Shown one piece after another: positions 12,325 through 19,785 of a stretch of 64,000 bases of DNA (position 1 is the first letter of the stretch; the number at the start of each line of letters is the position of its first letter). Source of the stretch: Rhodanobacter sp. OK091 (lineage in GTDB: Bacteria > Pseudomonadota > Gammaproteobacteria > Xanthomonadales > Rhodanobacteraceae). The stretch lies in assembly GCF_900142825.1 (NCBI RefSeq), contig NZ_FRCH01000001.1, positions 1,488,001 to 1,552,000 of the forward strand. The letters run 5' to 3'. The notes beneath the pieces were generated by a model that had not been told where the DNA came from, ran no database searches, and saw only the letters and a program-made list of their open reading frames with translations. The translations under genes were made by a program, and so were the position numbers.

Positions 12325-12828
12325 TCAGCTGTTGAGCGTGGCCGGGACCTCGTCGCCACCCATGGCGCGACGCTGCTGCTCGGCGAACAGTGCGTCGAAA
12401 TTGATCGGCTGCAGCAGGAACGGCGGGAAACCCCCTTCCAGCACCAGCGAGGAAATCACCTGGCGGGCATACGGAAACAGCAGGTTCGGGCAATAGCTGC
12501 CGATGATCCCGGCATGATCCATCTCGTTGAAGCCGGCGATGCCGAACAGGCCGGCCTGCTCCACTTCGGCCAGATAGGCGGTGCGCTGGCCGACAGTGCA
12601 CGTCAGCGTGAGGCTGAGCACCACTTCATACAGGCTGTTGCCCAGATCGGTGGCCTTCTGACCCAGGTTCAGCTGCACCTGCGGCTGATCCTGCCCGTCG
12701 ATTTCCTGGAAGATCTGCGGCGCATTCGGCGCCTCGAAGGAAACATCCTTCACATAGATCTTCTGCATCACCAGCTGCGGCTGACTGGCCTGGCCGCTGG
12801 CCTGGTCGTTGGTGATTTCTTGCGCCAT
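12325..12828 (-). CDS. secB: Protein-export chaperone SecB
   Basis: A tetrameric cytosolic chaperone that holds outer-membrane and periplasmic precursors unfolded and delivers them to SecA. It is 167 residues, a normal length. Signs are QKIYVKDVSFEAPN at the start of the core, CTVGQRTAYLAEVEQAGLF in the middle and SYCPNLLFPYARQVIS followed by GGFPPFLLQPINFDALF, the SecA-contact region. GAGGAA lies seven bases upstream of the ATG. It is the first gene of a secB-gpsA unit and is divergent from rpmB across a 320-base gap. The abundant exported proteins in this window are plausible clients. Confidence 0.97.
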   Translation of the reverse strand: MAQEITNDQASGQASQPQLVMQKIYVKDVSFEAPNAPQIFQEIDGQDQPQVQLNLGQKATDLGNSLYEVVLSLTLTCTVGQRTAYLAEVEQAGLFGIAGFNEMDHAGIIGSYCPNLLFPYARQVISSLVLEGGFPPFLLQPINFDALFAEQQRRAMGGDEVPATLNS

Positions 12829-13148
12829 CGGGAGTTCCTCGGGGTCTTGTCAGGTCGAAAAAGAGGTCGATTGTTCCATACATCCCCTCGGCACGCACGC
12901 TGGACGACGACGGGTCGTGCGGAACAGATTGCGCACAGCCTTGTTTTTCTGCGAGAATACGCGGCTCGCCTCGATCGACCCGGTGTTTCCGGGCAGTCCG
13001 CCACGCGGTACGGACCTCACGATCATGCGTGGCAACAACCTCCAGCATCGCGTGGCGCATAGCGCCGCTGGGCCGATGTCACCCTGGCTAACGGGTGTTT
13101 ACCGACTTTCAAAGCCCCGGCTTCTGAAGTCATTCAACGGAGGTCGTC
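12829..13148. other. 320-base divergent intergenic region between secB and rpmB
   Basis: Contains no convincing gene. On the plus strand there is a candidate promoter, listed separately, that leaves a leader of about 180 bases before rpmB. On the minus strand the extended -10-like TGGAACAAT about 45 bases before secB may serve that gene, without a clear -35. GGAGG lies six bases before the rpmB start. Confidence 0.5.
12929..12958 (+). promoter_or_regulatory. Candidate promoter for rpmB-rpmG
   Basis: TTGCGC, an 18-base spacer and GAGAAT, with TGC directly before the -10 box (extended -10). The predicted transcript starts near 12965 and has a leader of about 180 bases. This is a match by eye; only four of six -10 bases fit the consensus. 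Confidence 0.4.
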
Positions 13149-13385
13149 ATGGCCCGTGTATGTCAAGTCACCGGTAAGGGTGTGCAGAGCGGCAACAACG
13201 TCTCGCACGCCAACAACCGTACCCGTCGCCGCTGGTTGCCGAACCTGCATGAGCGTCGCTTCTGGGTCGCCAGCGAAAACCGCTGGATCAAGCTGCGTGT
13301 GTCCAACAACGCCTTGCGCACGATCGACAAGAATGGCATCGAAGCCGTGATTGCCGAGATGCGCGCCCGCGGCGACAAGGTCTGA
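13149..13385 (+). CDS. rpmB: 50S ribosomal protein L28
   Basis: A 78-residue basic protein of the large ribosomal subunit. The start [20 protein letters not shown] and the segment [18 protein letters not shown] are diagnostic of bacterial L28. The family's N-terminal zinc cysteines are reduced to one, as in E. coli (C-minus form). GGAGG stands six bases upstream. rpmG follows after ten bases, the usual rpmB-rpmG operon. Confidence 0.98.
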   Translation: MARVCQVTGKGVQSGNNVSHANNRTRRRWLPNLHERRFWVASENRWIKLRVSNNALRTIDKNGIEAVIAEMRARGDKV

Positions 13386-13395
13386 GGATCAAACC

Positions 13396-13563
13396 ATGGC
13401 AAACAAGACCCAAGACAAGATCCGCATGATCTCCTCGGCCGGCACCGGCCACTTCTACACCACGCAGAAGAACAAGAAGAACACGCCGGAAAAGTTCGAG
13501 TTCAAGAAGTACGATCCGGTCGTGCGCAAACACGTGATCTACAAGGAAGGCAAGATCAAGTGA
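13396..13563 (+). CDS. rpmG: 50S ribosomal protein L33
   Basis: A 55-residue large-subunit protein beginning [23 protein letters not shown] with the slots of the zinc-binding CxxC pairs lacking cysteine. This is therefore a zinc-independent L33, as in most gammaproteobacteria. It ends [12 protein letters not shown] longer in-frame start at 13351 would overlap rpmB and add unconserved residues. The stop codon is the first triplet of the large hairpin that follows, so the 3' end of the message folds immediately after translation ends. Confidence 0.97.
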   Translation: MANKTQDKIRMISSAGTGHFYTTQKNKKNTPEKFEFKKYDPVVRKHVIYKEGKIK

Positions 13564-13630
13564 CGTTCTGGCGCGTTCGCACATAGCGCGAACGCCTCTG
13601 CCAGAACGTCATCCCGGCGAAGGCCGGGAT
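13561..13630. repeat. Compound inverted repeat plus REP-like dispersed element after rpmG
   Basis: First part: outer arms TGACGTTCTGGC (13561-13572) and GCCAGAACGTCA (13600-13611) pair perfectly. Inside them GCGTTCGC (13573-13580) and GCGAACGC (13588-13595) pair around a seven-base loop, with a four-base bulge CTCT on the 3' side. Second part, sharing one base: ATCCCGGC GAAG GCCGGGAT (13611-13630). Read on the minus strand, the block and its flank spell SHWIPAFAGMT, a pseudo-peptide familiar from REP-like repeats of many proteobacterial genomes. Family assignment is from memory; copy number would have to be counted in the genome. Confidence 0.75.
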
Positions 13631-13644
13631 CCAGTGAGACTCCC

Positions 13645-13673
13645 AAAAACCCGCCTTCATGGCGGGTTTTTTC
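13645..13673 (+). terminator. Rho-independent terminator of rpmB-rpmG
   Basis: Arms ACCCGCC and GGCGGGT with loop TTCAT, preceded by five A and followed by six T in total. A strong intrinsic terminator; the A-run makes it usable in both directions. Confidence 0.85.
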
Positions 13674-13762
13674 TTATCCGCACTAAACCCGTTCGCGCAT
13701 AACGCAGGTTTTTCTCCAGGCGATCGCTTGCCTGCCCGGCAGCCGCCCCGCATCATCTCCAA

Positions 13763-14314
13763 ATGACCTCCACTGCCCTGTTCCCAGGCCTGCTGGGCGA
13801 CGACATCTGGCGCCAGTTGCCGGATGTCGTACAAGCCATGCATGGAGCCGCCCCACTTCTACGGGCGAAGGGCCTGGCCAACGTCACTGGCGCCGACCAT
13901 TTTCCCGCGCGCTGCCTGCGCCGCCTGCTCGGCCTACCCTCACCGGGTCCGCAGCAGGCGCTGGTTCTGACCATCGAGCGTCGCGGCACACGCGAGGTGT
14001 GGACCCGCCGCTTCACCAGCCGGCGGATGCAGTCCGTACTCGGTCGCCGTTCCGGCTCACCGCTGCTGTATGAACGGCTGAGGCTGGCCACGCTGGGCTT
14101 CGCACTGCAGCGCGATGGTGACGCCATCGACTGGCAATTACGCAGCGTGCATGTGCTCGGCGTGCCGCTGCCGCGCGCACTGCGTGGCAAGGTACTGTCA
14201 CGCAGCGGCTTCCGCGACGGACGCTACCACTTCAGCGTCGCCGTGCAGCTGCCGTTGCTGGGCGAGCTGATCGGTTATCAGGGTTGGCTGGAATCGCTGC
14301 CGCATGGCCACTGA
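13763..14314 (+). CDS. DUF4166 domain protein
   Basis: A 183-residue protein without signal peptide or membrane segment. The order of GADHFPARCLRRLLGLP, ERRGTREVWTRRF, ERLRLATLGFAL and FRDGRYHFSVAVQLPLLGELIGYQGWL fits the DUF4166 family, sometimes found fused to saccharopine-dehydrogenase-like proteins. Function is unknown. Its last 11 bases overlap the next gene, which encodes a DCC-type protein, so the two are translated together and may act together. Confidence 0.75.
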   Translation: MTSTALFPGLLGDDIWRQLPDVVQAMHGAAPLLRAKGLANVTGADHFPARCLRRLLGLPSPGPQQALVLTIERRGTREVWTRRFTSRRMQSVLGRRSGSPLLYERLRLATLGFALQRDGDAIDWQLRSVHVLGVPLPRALRGKVLSRSGFRDGRYHFSVAVQLPLLGELIGYQGWLESLPHGH

Positions 14315-14720
14315 ATCCACTGCACCCGTCATCGTGTTCGACGGCGTCTGCCTGTTGTGCAGCCGCTGGGTGGGCTTTCTGCTGAAGCACGATAGCGCGG
14401 CACGCTACCGCTTTGCATCGATGCAATCGGACAGCGGCCGCGCTTTGCTGCTGGAGCACGGGCTGGATCCGGATTCACCGCCGTCCTTCCTGCTGGTGGA
14501 AGACGGCCGCGGATATACCGACAGCGACGCGATCGCCCGCGTGCTGCATGGGCTGGATCGCCGCCGTTGGCGCTGGCTGAGCCACGGCATGCTGCTCGTT
14601 CCGCGCTGGCTGCGCGATCCGCTGTATCGCTTCGTGGCCCGTCATCGCTATCGCATCTTCGGACAGAGCCGCAGCTGTTTCGTGCCAACGCCGGAACAGC
14701 ACGAACGTTTCATGCGGTGA
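14304..14720 (+). CDS. DUF393 / DCC-family thiol-disulfide oxidoreductase-like protein
   Basis: A 138-residue protein with the family signature at the N terminus: VIVFDGVCLLCSRWVGFLL, an Asp-Gly followed by CxxC, as in the thioredoxin-fold DCC family. Further family marks are RYRFASMQSDSGRALL, the SPPSFLLVEDGRGYTDSDAI strand and helix, and a conserved RDPLYRFVARHRYRIFG near the C terminus. The substrate is unknown. Some relatives are membrane-associated; no membrane span is obvious here. It overlaps the DUF4166 gene by 11 bases. Confidence 0.85.
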   Translation: MATESTAPVIVFDGVCLLCSRWVGFLLKHDSAARYRFASMQSDSGRALLLEHGLDPDSPPSFLLVEDGRGYTDSDAIARVLHGLDRRRWRWLSHGMLLVPRWLRDPLYRFVARHRYRIFGQSRSCFVPTPEQHERFMR

Positions 14721-14863
14721 AGGTTTCAAGCCTGTTCTCGGTCGCGAACCCCACGCCGTCACCGTGCCGCGCATTCGGTGTCGGCGGAGTTGGCGGGTGC
14801 CTGCGTCGATCAACGGCACACGCCAAGCCATCCGCCCCTCGGCCGGTGAAATCCCTTAAAAAC

Positions 14864-14887
14864 AAAACCCGCAATCCGGCGGGTTTT
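14864..14887 (-). terminator. Terminator between the DCC gene and the desaturase
   Basis: Arms AAAACCCGC and GCGGGTTTT with a six-base loop. On the minus strand the stem is followed by GTTTTTAAG, so it chiefly ends desaturase transcripts. On the plus strand the T-run is part of the stem. Confidence 0.7.
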
Positions 14888-14915
14888 GCTGGTGCATGTA
14901 CTTTCGCTGCGGCGG

Positions 14916-16112
14916 TCAGGCGGCTGTCGCGACAGTGTAGCCCTTGAGCCGCTGAGCGAATTCCTGCAGGGCGCGAATGCCGCTTTCCTCGGCTTCGTGG
15001 ATCCACTGCTGCAATCCCTTCAGCGCCTGGTCGGCACCGCGCTGCTCCATCAGCGCCGCGAGGCGGTTACGGAAATCGCACACGATGTTGAGCGTGGGAC
15101 GCTTGGCCAGCATGGCCTGCAGTTTCGCGCTGCCTTCGTGGTCCAGCCAGCGGCCGCCGTCGGCAAGCGCCAGGCGCATGCGGCGCGGCACGGCTTTCAG
15201 GCTCTCGCCGGCGTGCTGGGCTTCGTCGCGCAGGGTCGGCATGATCACGCCGCGATAGAAGTCGGTCATTGCCTGGAAACGATGGGTCAGCACGGCCTTC
15301 AGCGTCTCGGCGTCGGGCAGGCGCACATTCGGGCGTACGTCCAGCGACGGCGCCACGCGCAGCACCTTGGCCAGACCCACCGCGCGCAGGCCGCAGATCG
15401 CCGCCCAGCCGATGTCGAACTCCCACTTGCGCAGCGCGAACTTGGCTGAGCTCGGGAAGGCATGATGATTGTTGTGCAGCTCTTCACCGCCGATCCAGAA
15501 ACCCCACGGGATCAGGTTGCGCGCGGTGTCGGCGCTCTCGAAATTGCGGTAGCCGGCCCAGTGGCCGATACCGTTGACGAAACCGGCGGCCCAGAACGGG
15601 ATCCACACCATCTGCACGGCCCACAATGCGGCGCCGATCACGCCGAACAGCGCGATGCTGATCAGCAGCATCAGGGTCGGACCCCAGTACGGATGCGCGC
15701 CATAGACCTTGTGCTCGACCCAGTCGTCCGGCGTACCGCGGCCGTACTGTTCCATGTCCTGCTTCGACTCGCAGGCATCGCGGTACAGCGACACGCCGTC
15801 CCAGAACACCTTCTTGATGCCGTAGATCATCGGGCTGTGCGGATCTTCCTCGGTCTCGACCTTGGCGTGATGCTTGCGATGCACCGCCACCCACTCGCGG
15901 GTGACCATGCCGGTGGTGAGCCAACCCCAGAAACGAAAAAAGTGCGCCAGCACCGGGTGGAAATCCACGCCGCGATGGGTCTGGCTGCGATGCAGGTACA
16001 GCGTCACCGTGAAGATGGTGAGCTGGGTCACGATCAGCATATAGATCACGATCTGCCCCCAGCTTGCGCTGGTAAGACCGTGGTTCAGGAAATTGAGCAC
16101 TGCATCGAGCAT
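14916..16112 (-). CDS. Acyl-lipid/acyl-CoA delta-9 type fatty acid desaturase
   Basis: A 398-residue membrane di-iron desaturase that introduces a double bond into fatty acyl chains, tuning membrane fluidity. All three histidine boxes are present: HRSQTHR, HRKHHAKVETEEDPHSP and HNNHHAFPSSAKFA. Hydrophobic spans lie near residues 15-35, 50-75, 155-185 and 190-210. The C-terminal 150 residues are hydrophilic and helical, a feature of the DesA subgroup in Xanthomonadales and Pseudomonas. The start MLDAVLNFLNHG is preferred; 31 codons upstream in the same frame lack conservation. TAGACT about 40 bases upstream of the ATG could be its -10. It is divergent from the ABC operon. Confidence 0.93.
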   Translation of the reverse strand: MLDAVLNFLNHGLTSASWGQIVIYMLIVTQLTIFTVTLYLHRSQTHRGVDFHPVLAHFFRFWGWLTTGMVTREWVAVHRKHHAKVETEEDPHSPMIYGIKKVFWDGVSLYRDACESKQDMEQYGRGTPDDWVEHKVYGAHPYWGPTLMLLISIALFGVIGAALWAVQMVWIPFWAAGFVNGIGHWAGYRNFESADTARNLIPWGFWIGGEELHNNHHAFPSSAKFALRKWEFDIGWAAICGLRAVGLAKVLRVAPSLDVRPNVRLPDAETLKAVLTHRFQAMTDFYRGVIMPTLRDEAQHAGESLKAVPRRMRLALADGGRWLDHEGSAKLQAMLAKRPTLNIVCDFRNRLAALMEQRGADQALKGLQQWIHEAEESGIRALQEFAQRLKGYTVATAA

Positions 16113-16215
16113 GGAAAGCACCGGGGTAAGGGACAAATTCAGTCTAGTCGAGGGGTTTCCATACCCGCCAGCATGGCATGGCCCACAAGAATAACAGGCA
16201 GTCAAGAGGGAGAAG

Positions 16216-16245
16216 CTAATCGGACGTTAGTAACCCGACATTAGT
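16216..16245. promoter_or_regulatory. Repeat-rich candidate operator between desaturase and ABC operon
   Basis: Near-identical direct repeats GACGTTAGT (16223-16231) and GACATTAGT (16237-16245), 14 bases apart, preceded by CTAAT (16216-16220), which pairs with the ATTAG in the second repeat. This suggests binding of a dimeric regulator. Neither the regulator nor the controlled gene is evident. Confidence 0.3.
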
Positions 16246-16335
16246 TCGCATGTGTGGCAATCACCTGTTGTCTAACCATGGGGGCGCCATGACAATCAGG
16301 CAATGACCTTGCCAACTGACGCATCTGTGGTCCCC

Positions 16336-17067
16336 ATGCTGCAATTGAACCAGCTCAGCCGCCGCCGCGCCGGCCGGCCGGCCGTGCAGAATCTGAGCCT
16401 GGCCTTGTCACCGGGCCAGGTGCTGGGCCTGCTGGGCGTCAACGGCGCCGGCAAATCGACCACCTTGTCGATGATTGCCGGCGCGCTGCGACCGGACAGC
16501 GGCAGCATCAAACTGAACGGCGAGGATTTTCTGGAACGCCCCGAACTGGCGCGCCAGCTGATCGGCTGGCTGCCCGAACGTGCCCCGCTGTGGCCGGAAC
16601 TGACCGTGAGCGAGCATCTGGACGCGCACGGTCAGTTGCGCGGCTTGCATGGCGCGGCGCTGAGGCAGGCACGTTCGGCGATTATCGAGCGACTGGAACT
16701 GCAACCGCTGGCGCGGCGCCTGGCCGGCGTTCTGTCGCAAGGCCAACGCCAACGGTTGGGATTGGCTTGTGCGCTGCTGCACCGTCCCGCCCTGCTGGTA
16801 CTGGACGAACCGGCCAACGCACTCGATCCGGTGCAGGTCGCCGCGTTGCGCGCGCTGATCCGCGAACAGTCTGCCGCCGGCACCGCTGTGATTCTTTCCA
16901 CCCACCTGCTGACCGAAGTCACCGCCGTCTGCGATCGCGTAGCCATCCTGCATGAGGGCACGCTGCGCCACGACGGCGCCGTGCACAGCGACGATCACGC
17001 GGCGCTGGAGCGGACCTTCTTCGAGATTGCGATGAACGGCAACACCCTTCCGGCGCGCGCCGCATGA
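16336..17067 (+). CDS. ABC transporter ATP-binding protein (Gld-A-like)
   Basis: A 243-residue ATPase subunit. Walker A is LGVNGAGKSTT, the Q-loop follows in QLIGWLPERAPL, the signature is LSQGQRQRLGLA, and Walker B is ALLVLDEPANALDP with the H-switch in STHLLTEV. The WLPERAPLWPELTV segment is typical of the GldA/NosF-type ABC-2 subfamily. The start is MLQLNQLSRR; an ATG 33 bases upstream is possible but neither has a clear ribosome site. It overlaps the permease gene by four bases (ATGA) and begins a four-gene operon. Confidence 0.92.
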   Translation: MLQLNQLSRRRAGRPAVQNLSLALSPGQVLGLLGVNGAGKSTTLSMIAGALRPDSGSIKLNGEDFLERPELARQLIGWLPERAPLWPELTVSEHLDAHGQLRGLHGAALRQARSAIIERLELQPLARRLAGVLSQGQRQRLGLACALLHRPALLVLDEPANALDPVQVAALRALIREQSAAGTAVILSTHLLTEVTAVCDRVAILHEGTLRHDGAVHSDDHAALERTFFEIAMNGNTLPARAA

Positions 17068-17819
17068 GCCTCCTGGCCGTGACACGACTGGAGTGGCGCC
17101 GAATGCTGGTGCGGCCGCTGGCCTGGGTGCTGGCCGCGCTGACGCTGGCATGGCTGGGGTGGAACTTCACCTTGCTGCTGGGTGGTTTCCTGGCTGGACA
17201 GATCCAGAACGCGGCGCGGCCTGACGGCCCCGGTTTCATCGATCTGGTGGGCGTACCGCTGCTTGGCCAGCTCGCCCAGCTGGCGTTCCTGGTGGTGCCG
17301 CTGCTGACCATGTCGGTCATCGCCGGTGAACGCCGCAATGGCACCTTGCCGCTGCTGTTCGCCGCCGGCGTACCCGCTTCGCGCATTGTGCTGGGCAAGT
17401 ATCTGGCGGTGCTTGGCTGGCTATTGCTGTGGCTGCTGTTGACGTTGGCGATGCCGCTGGCGCTGGCCCATGCCACCCATATCGACTGGGGCAAGCTGGC
17501 CGCCGCCACGCTGGGCCTCGCGCTGATGCTGGCCGCACTGGCCGCAGCGGGCGTGGCCTGCTCGACCTTCGCGTCGCACCCGGCGATCGCCGCCGCTGCC
17601 TCCTTGATCCTCGCGTTGGCGCTGTGGAGCGTGAACCTCGGCGCGCAGATGGCCGGCATCAATGGCGGCGCGATCAACTGGATGGCGATGAGCACGCACC
17701 TGCAGCCGCTGCTGCGTGGGCTGGTATCGAGCACCGACATCGTGTGGTTCGTGTTGCTGATCGTGCTGGCGCTGGCGCTGGCCACGCGCCGGCTGAGCGC
17801 CGACAGGGAGCGTGGCTGA
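17064..17819 (+). CDS. ABC-2 type permease (Gld-F-like)
   Basis: A 251-residue inner-membrane protein with about six hydrophobic spans near residues 20-40, 65-90, 105-125, 135-155, 165-190 and 225-245. VIAGERRNGTLPLLFAAGVPASRIVLGKYLA after the second span is the conserved coupling-helix region of ABC-2 permeases. Its ATG overlaps the ATPase stop, and its TGA shares one base with the next ATG, so translation is coupled throughout. It should pair with the upstream ATPase; the substrate is unknown. Confidence 0.9.
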   Translation: MSLLAVTRLEWRRMLVRPLAWVLAALTLAWLGWNFTLLLGGFLAGQIQNAARPDGPGFIDLVGVPLLGQLAQLAFLVVPLLTMSVIAGERRNGTLPLLFAAGVPASRIVLGKYLAVLGWLLLWLLLTLAMPLALAHATHIDWGKLAAATLGLALMLAALAAAGVACSTFASHPAIAAAASLILALALWSVNLGAQMAGINGGAINWMAMSTHLQPLLRGLVSSTDIVWFVLLIVLALALATRRLSADRERG

Positions 17820-19174
17820 TGCGCCTTCTATTCAGACGTCTGGACGGCTGGCTGTTCGCACTGCTGTTGTTGCTGGCGGCCGCTGCCATCGGCTACCTGA
17901 GCACGCGCTACGCACGCGAGGCCGACTGGACCGCGAACGGCCGCGCCAGCCTGTCGACCGAAAGCCGCGCCGTGCTGGCCCAGCTGACCGGCCCGGTGGA
18001 CATCGTCAGCTACGCGAGCCCGCAGGGCGACCTGCGCCAGACCGTGGCTGGCTTCCTGCGGCGCTATCAGGCGGTGAAACCGGATCTCGGCCTGCGTTTC
18101 GTCGACCCGCAGCTCGATCCGGCCAAGATGCGCGAACTGGGCATCACGGTCGATGGCGCGCTGATCCTGCATTACAAGGATCGCGAGCAGCGGCTGGACG
18201 AACTGTCCGAACGCAGTCTCACCAATGCGCTGGAACGACTGATACGCGGCAGCGATCGCATCGTCGCGTTCGTCAGCGGCGACGGCGAGCGCCGTGCCGA
18301 CGGCCAGGCGAATGCCGATCTCGGCACCTTCATCAGCCAACTGGAAGCGCGCGGCATGCGCGCGGTACCGCTGAACTTCGCCCAGGTCAGTACGGTGCCC
18401 GAACACACCGACCTGATCGTGCTGGCCAGCCCTACCCTGGCGTTGGCGCCGGGAGCCGTGCAGGCATTGGTCAGCTACGTGCAGAACGGCGGCAACCTGC
18501 TGTGGCTGACCGAGCCGGCGAACGACGACCTCGGCCTCAAGCCACTGGCCGACGCTCTCGGCGTGCACGTGCTGCCCGGTGTCTTGGTCGATGGCGGTGG
18601 CACGGCGCTGGGTCTGCATGATCCGCGCATGATCGCGCGTGGCGATTACCCGCCGCAGGCGATTACCCAGGGCTTCACGCTGACTACGCTGTTTCCGCAG
18701 GTGTCCGCGCTGGCCCAAGTGGCGCAGGCTGGCTGGGCGATCAAACCGTTCCTGCGCTCCGGCGCGCAGAGCTGGACCGAATTCCAGCCGATCGACAACG
18801 ACAAGCCTTCGAACATCCGTTTCGACGCGAGCGCCGGCGAACTCAAGGGACCGCTGGACTTCGGCTTCGCACTGAGCCGGCTGTCGCCGAGCCCGGACAA
18901 GAGCGAGCAGCGCGCGGTAGTGATCGGCGACGGCGATTTTCTGTCCAATACTTTTCTCGGCAACGGCGGCAATCGCGCACTGGGCGAGCGCGTGTTCGAC
19001 TGGCTGCTGGGCGACGACAAGCTGGTCAACCTGCCGCCACGCGGCGCACCGGACCGGCTGCTGCAGATTACACAGGCCGAATTGAACACGATCAGCTTCA
19101 GTTTCCTGATCGCTCTACCCTTGCTGCTGCTGCTGATCGGCGGCTTGATCGTGTGGCGCCGGCGGCGTCGCTGA
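17819..19174 (+). CDS. GldG-like ABC accessory protein
   Basis: A 451-residue protein with an N-terminal membrane span (residues 12-32) and a C-terminal span (about 425-447) followed by a basic tail RRRRR. The large region between faces the periplasm and matches the ABC-type uncharacterised (GldG/IFT52-like) domain: DIVSYASPQGDLRQTV, a repeated VAFVSGDGERR strand, and SYVQNGGNLLWLTEPAND. The family is named after gliding-motility proteins of Bacteroidetes, but homologues occur widely in non-gliding proteobacteria. Start at the ATG overlapping the permease TGA. Confidence 0.85.
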   Translation: MRLLFRRLDGWLFALLLLLAAAAIGYLSTRYAREADWTANGRASLSTESRAVLAQLTGPVDIVSYASPQGDLRQTVAGFLRRYQAVKPDLGLRFVDPQLDPAKMRELGITVDGALILHYKDREQRLDELSERSLTNALERLIRGSDRIVAFVSGDGERRADGQANADLGTFISQLEARGMRAVPLNFAQVSTVPEHTDLIVLASPTLALAPGAVQALVSYVQNGGNLLWLTEPANDDLGLKPLADALGVHVLPGVLVDGGGTALGLHDPRMIARGDYPPQAITQGFTLTTLFPQVSALAQVAQAGWAIKPFLRSGAQSWTEFQPIDNDKPSNIRFDASAGELKGPLDFGFALSRLSPSPDKSEQRAVVIGDGDFLSNTFLGNGGNRALGERVFDWLLGDDKLVNLPPRGAPDRLLQITQAELNTISFSFLIALPLLLLLIGGLIVWRRRRR

Positions 19175-19177
19175 ACG

Positions 19178-19669
19178 ATGAAACGCGCCACCCGCCAGCG
19201 CCTGATCCTGCTGCTCGCCGTGCTGGCGCTGCTGATGTTGGCCGGCTGGCAACTGCAGCGCGATGCGCGCAACGAAACTGGGCCGCTCACGTCGATCGAT
19301 CCAGCCAGCGTCAGCCACATCACGCTGACCTTGCCTGGCACACCCGCCATGCACTATGAAAAACGCGAGGCTCACTGGTGGCGTATCGACGGCACCCCGG
19401 CACGCGCCAACGATGCGCGGCTCGGCGATCTGGCCGATACCGCCGCGGCGCATGTGCTCAGCTGGCGGCCGGCCAGTGATTTCGATCCTGCGAAAATCGG
19501 GCTGGCGCCGCCGAAGGCCGTGCTCGATCTGGATGGCCAGACGCTGGAGTTCGGCGAAGCGTCGGTGACCGGTCCGCAGCACTACGTTCGCGTCGGCCAG
19601 CGCATTGCGCTGGTGTCGGCGCGCTACACGCCGCGATCGCCGGCCACCCAGACCACGGAGCTGCACTGA
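19178..19669 (+). CDS. DUF4340-like membrane-anchored protein
   Basis: A 163-residue protein with an N-terminal signal anchor (residues 9-27) and a periplasmic part. [41 protein letters not shown] and [11 protein letters not shown] follow the pattern of DUF4340, which is regularly encoded beside GldG-type ABC genes. It is about half the usual DUF4340 length, so it is a single-domain or shortened member. It starts three bases after the GldG-like gene and is the last gene of the operon. Function is unknown; a role as periplasmic partner of the exporter is inferred. Confidence 0.7.
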   Translation: MKRATRQRLILLLAVLALLMLAGWQLQRDARNETGPLTSIDPASVSHITLTLPGTPAMHYEKREAHWWRIDGTPARANDARLGDLADTAAAHVLSWRPASDFDPAKIGLAPPKAVLDLDGQTLEFGEASVTGPQHYVRVGQRIALVSARYTPRSPATQTTELH

Positions 19670-19785
19670 CTGCGGAAGCCTGTGGGACGATGGCGCCTTC
19701 ATCACGCCAGAACGCGTATCCCGGCATGCTGGGCATTGCCATCTTCACTGGTCTAGCAACGGTTATTGTTAAGGAGTGGATCGAG

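Noticed and set aside
11233..13062. A 609-codon open frame on the plus strand
   Set aside because: Antisense to gpsA and secB, both clearly real.
13556..13843. Minus-strand frame containing ESHWIPAFAGMT
   Set aside because: This peptide is the translation of a dispersed intergenic repeat, not a gene.
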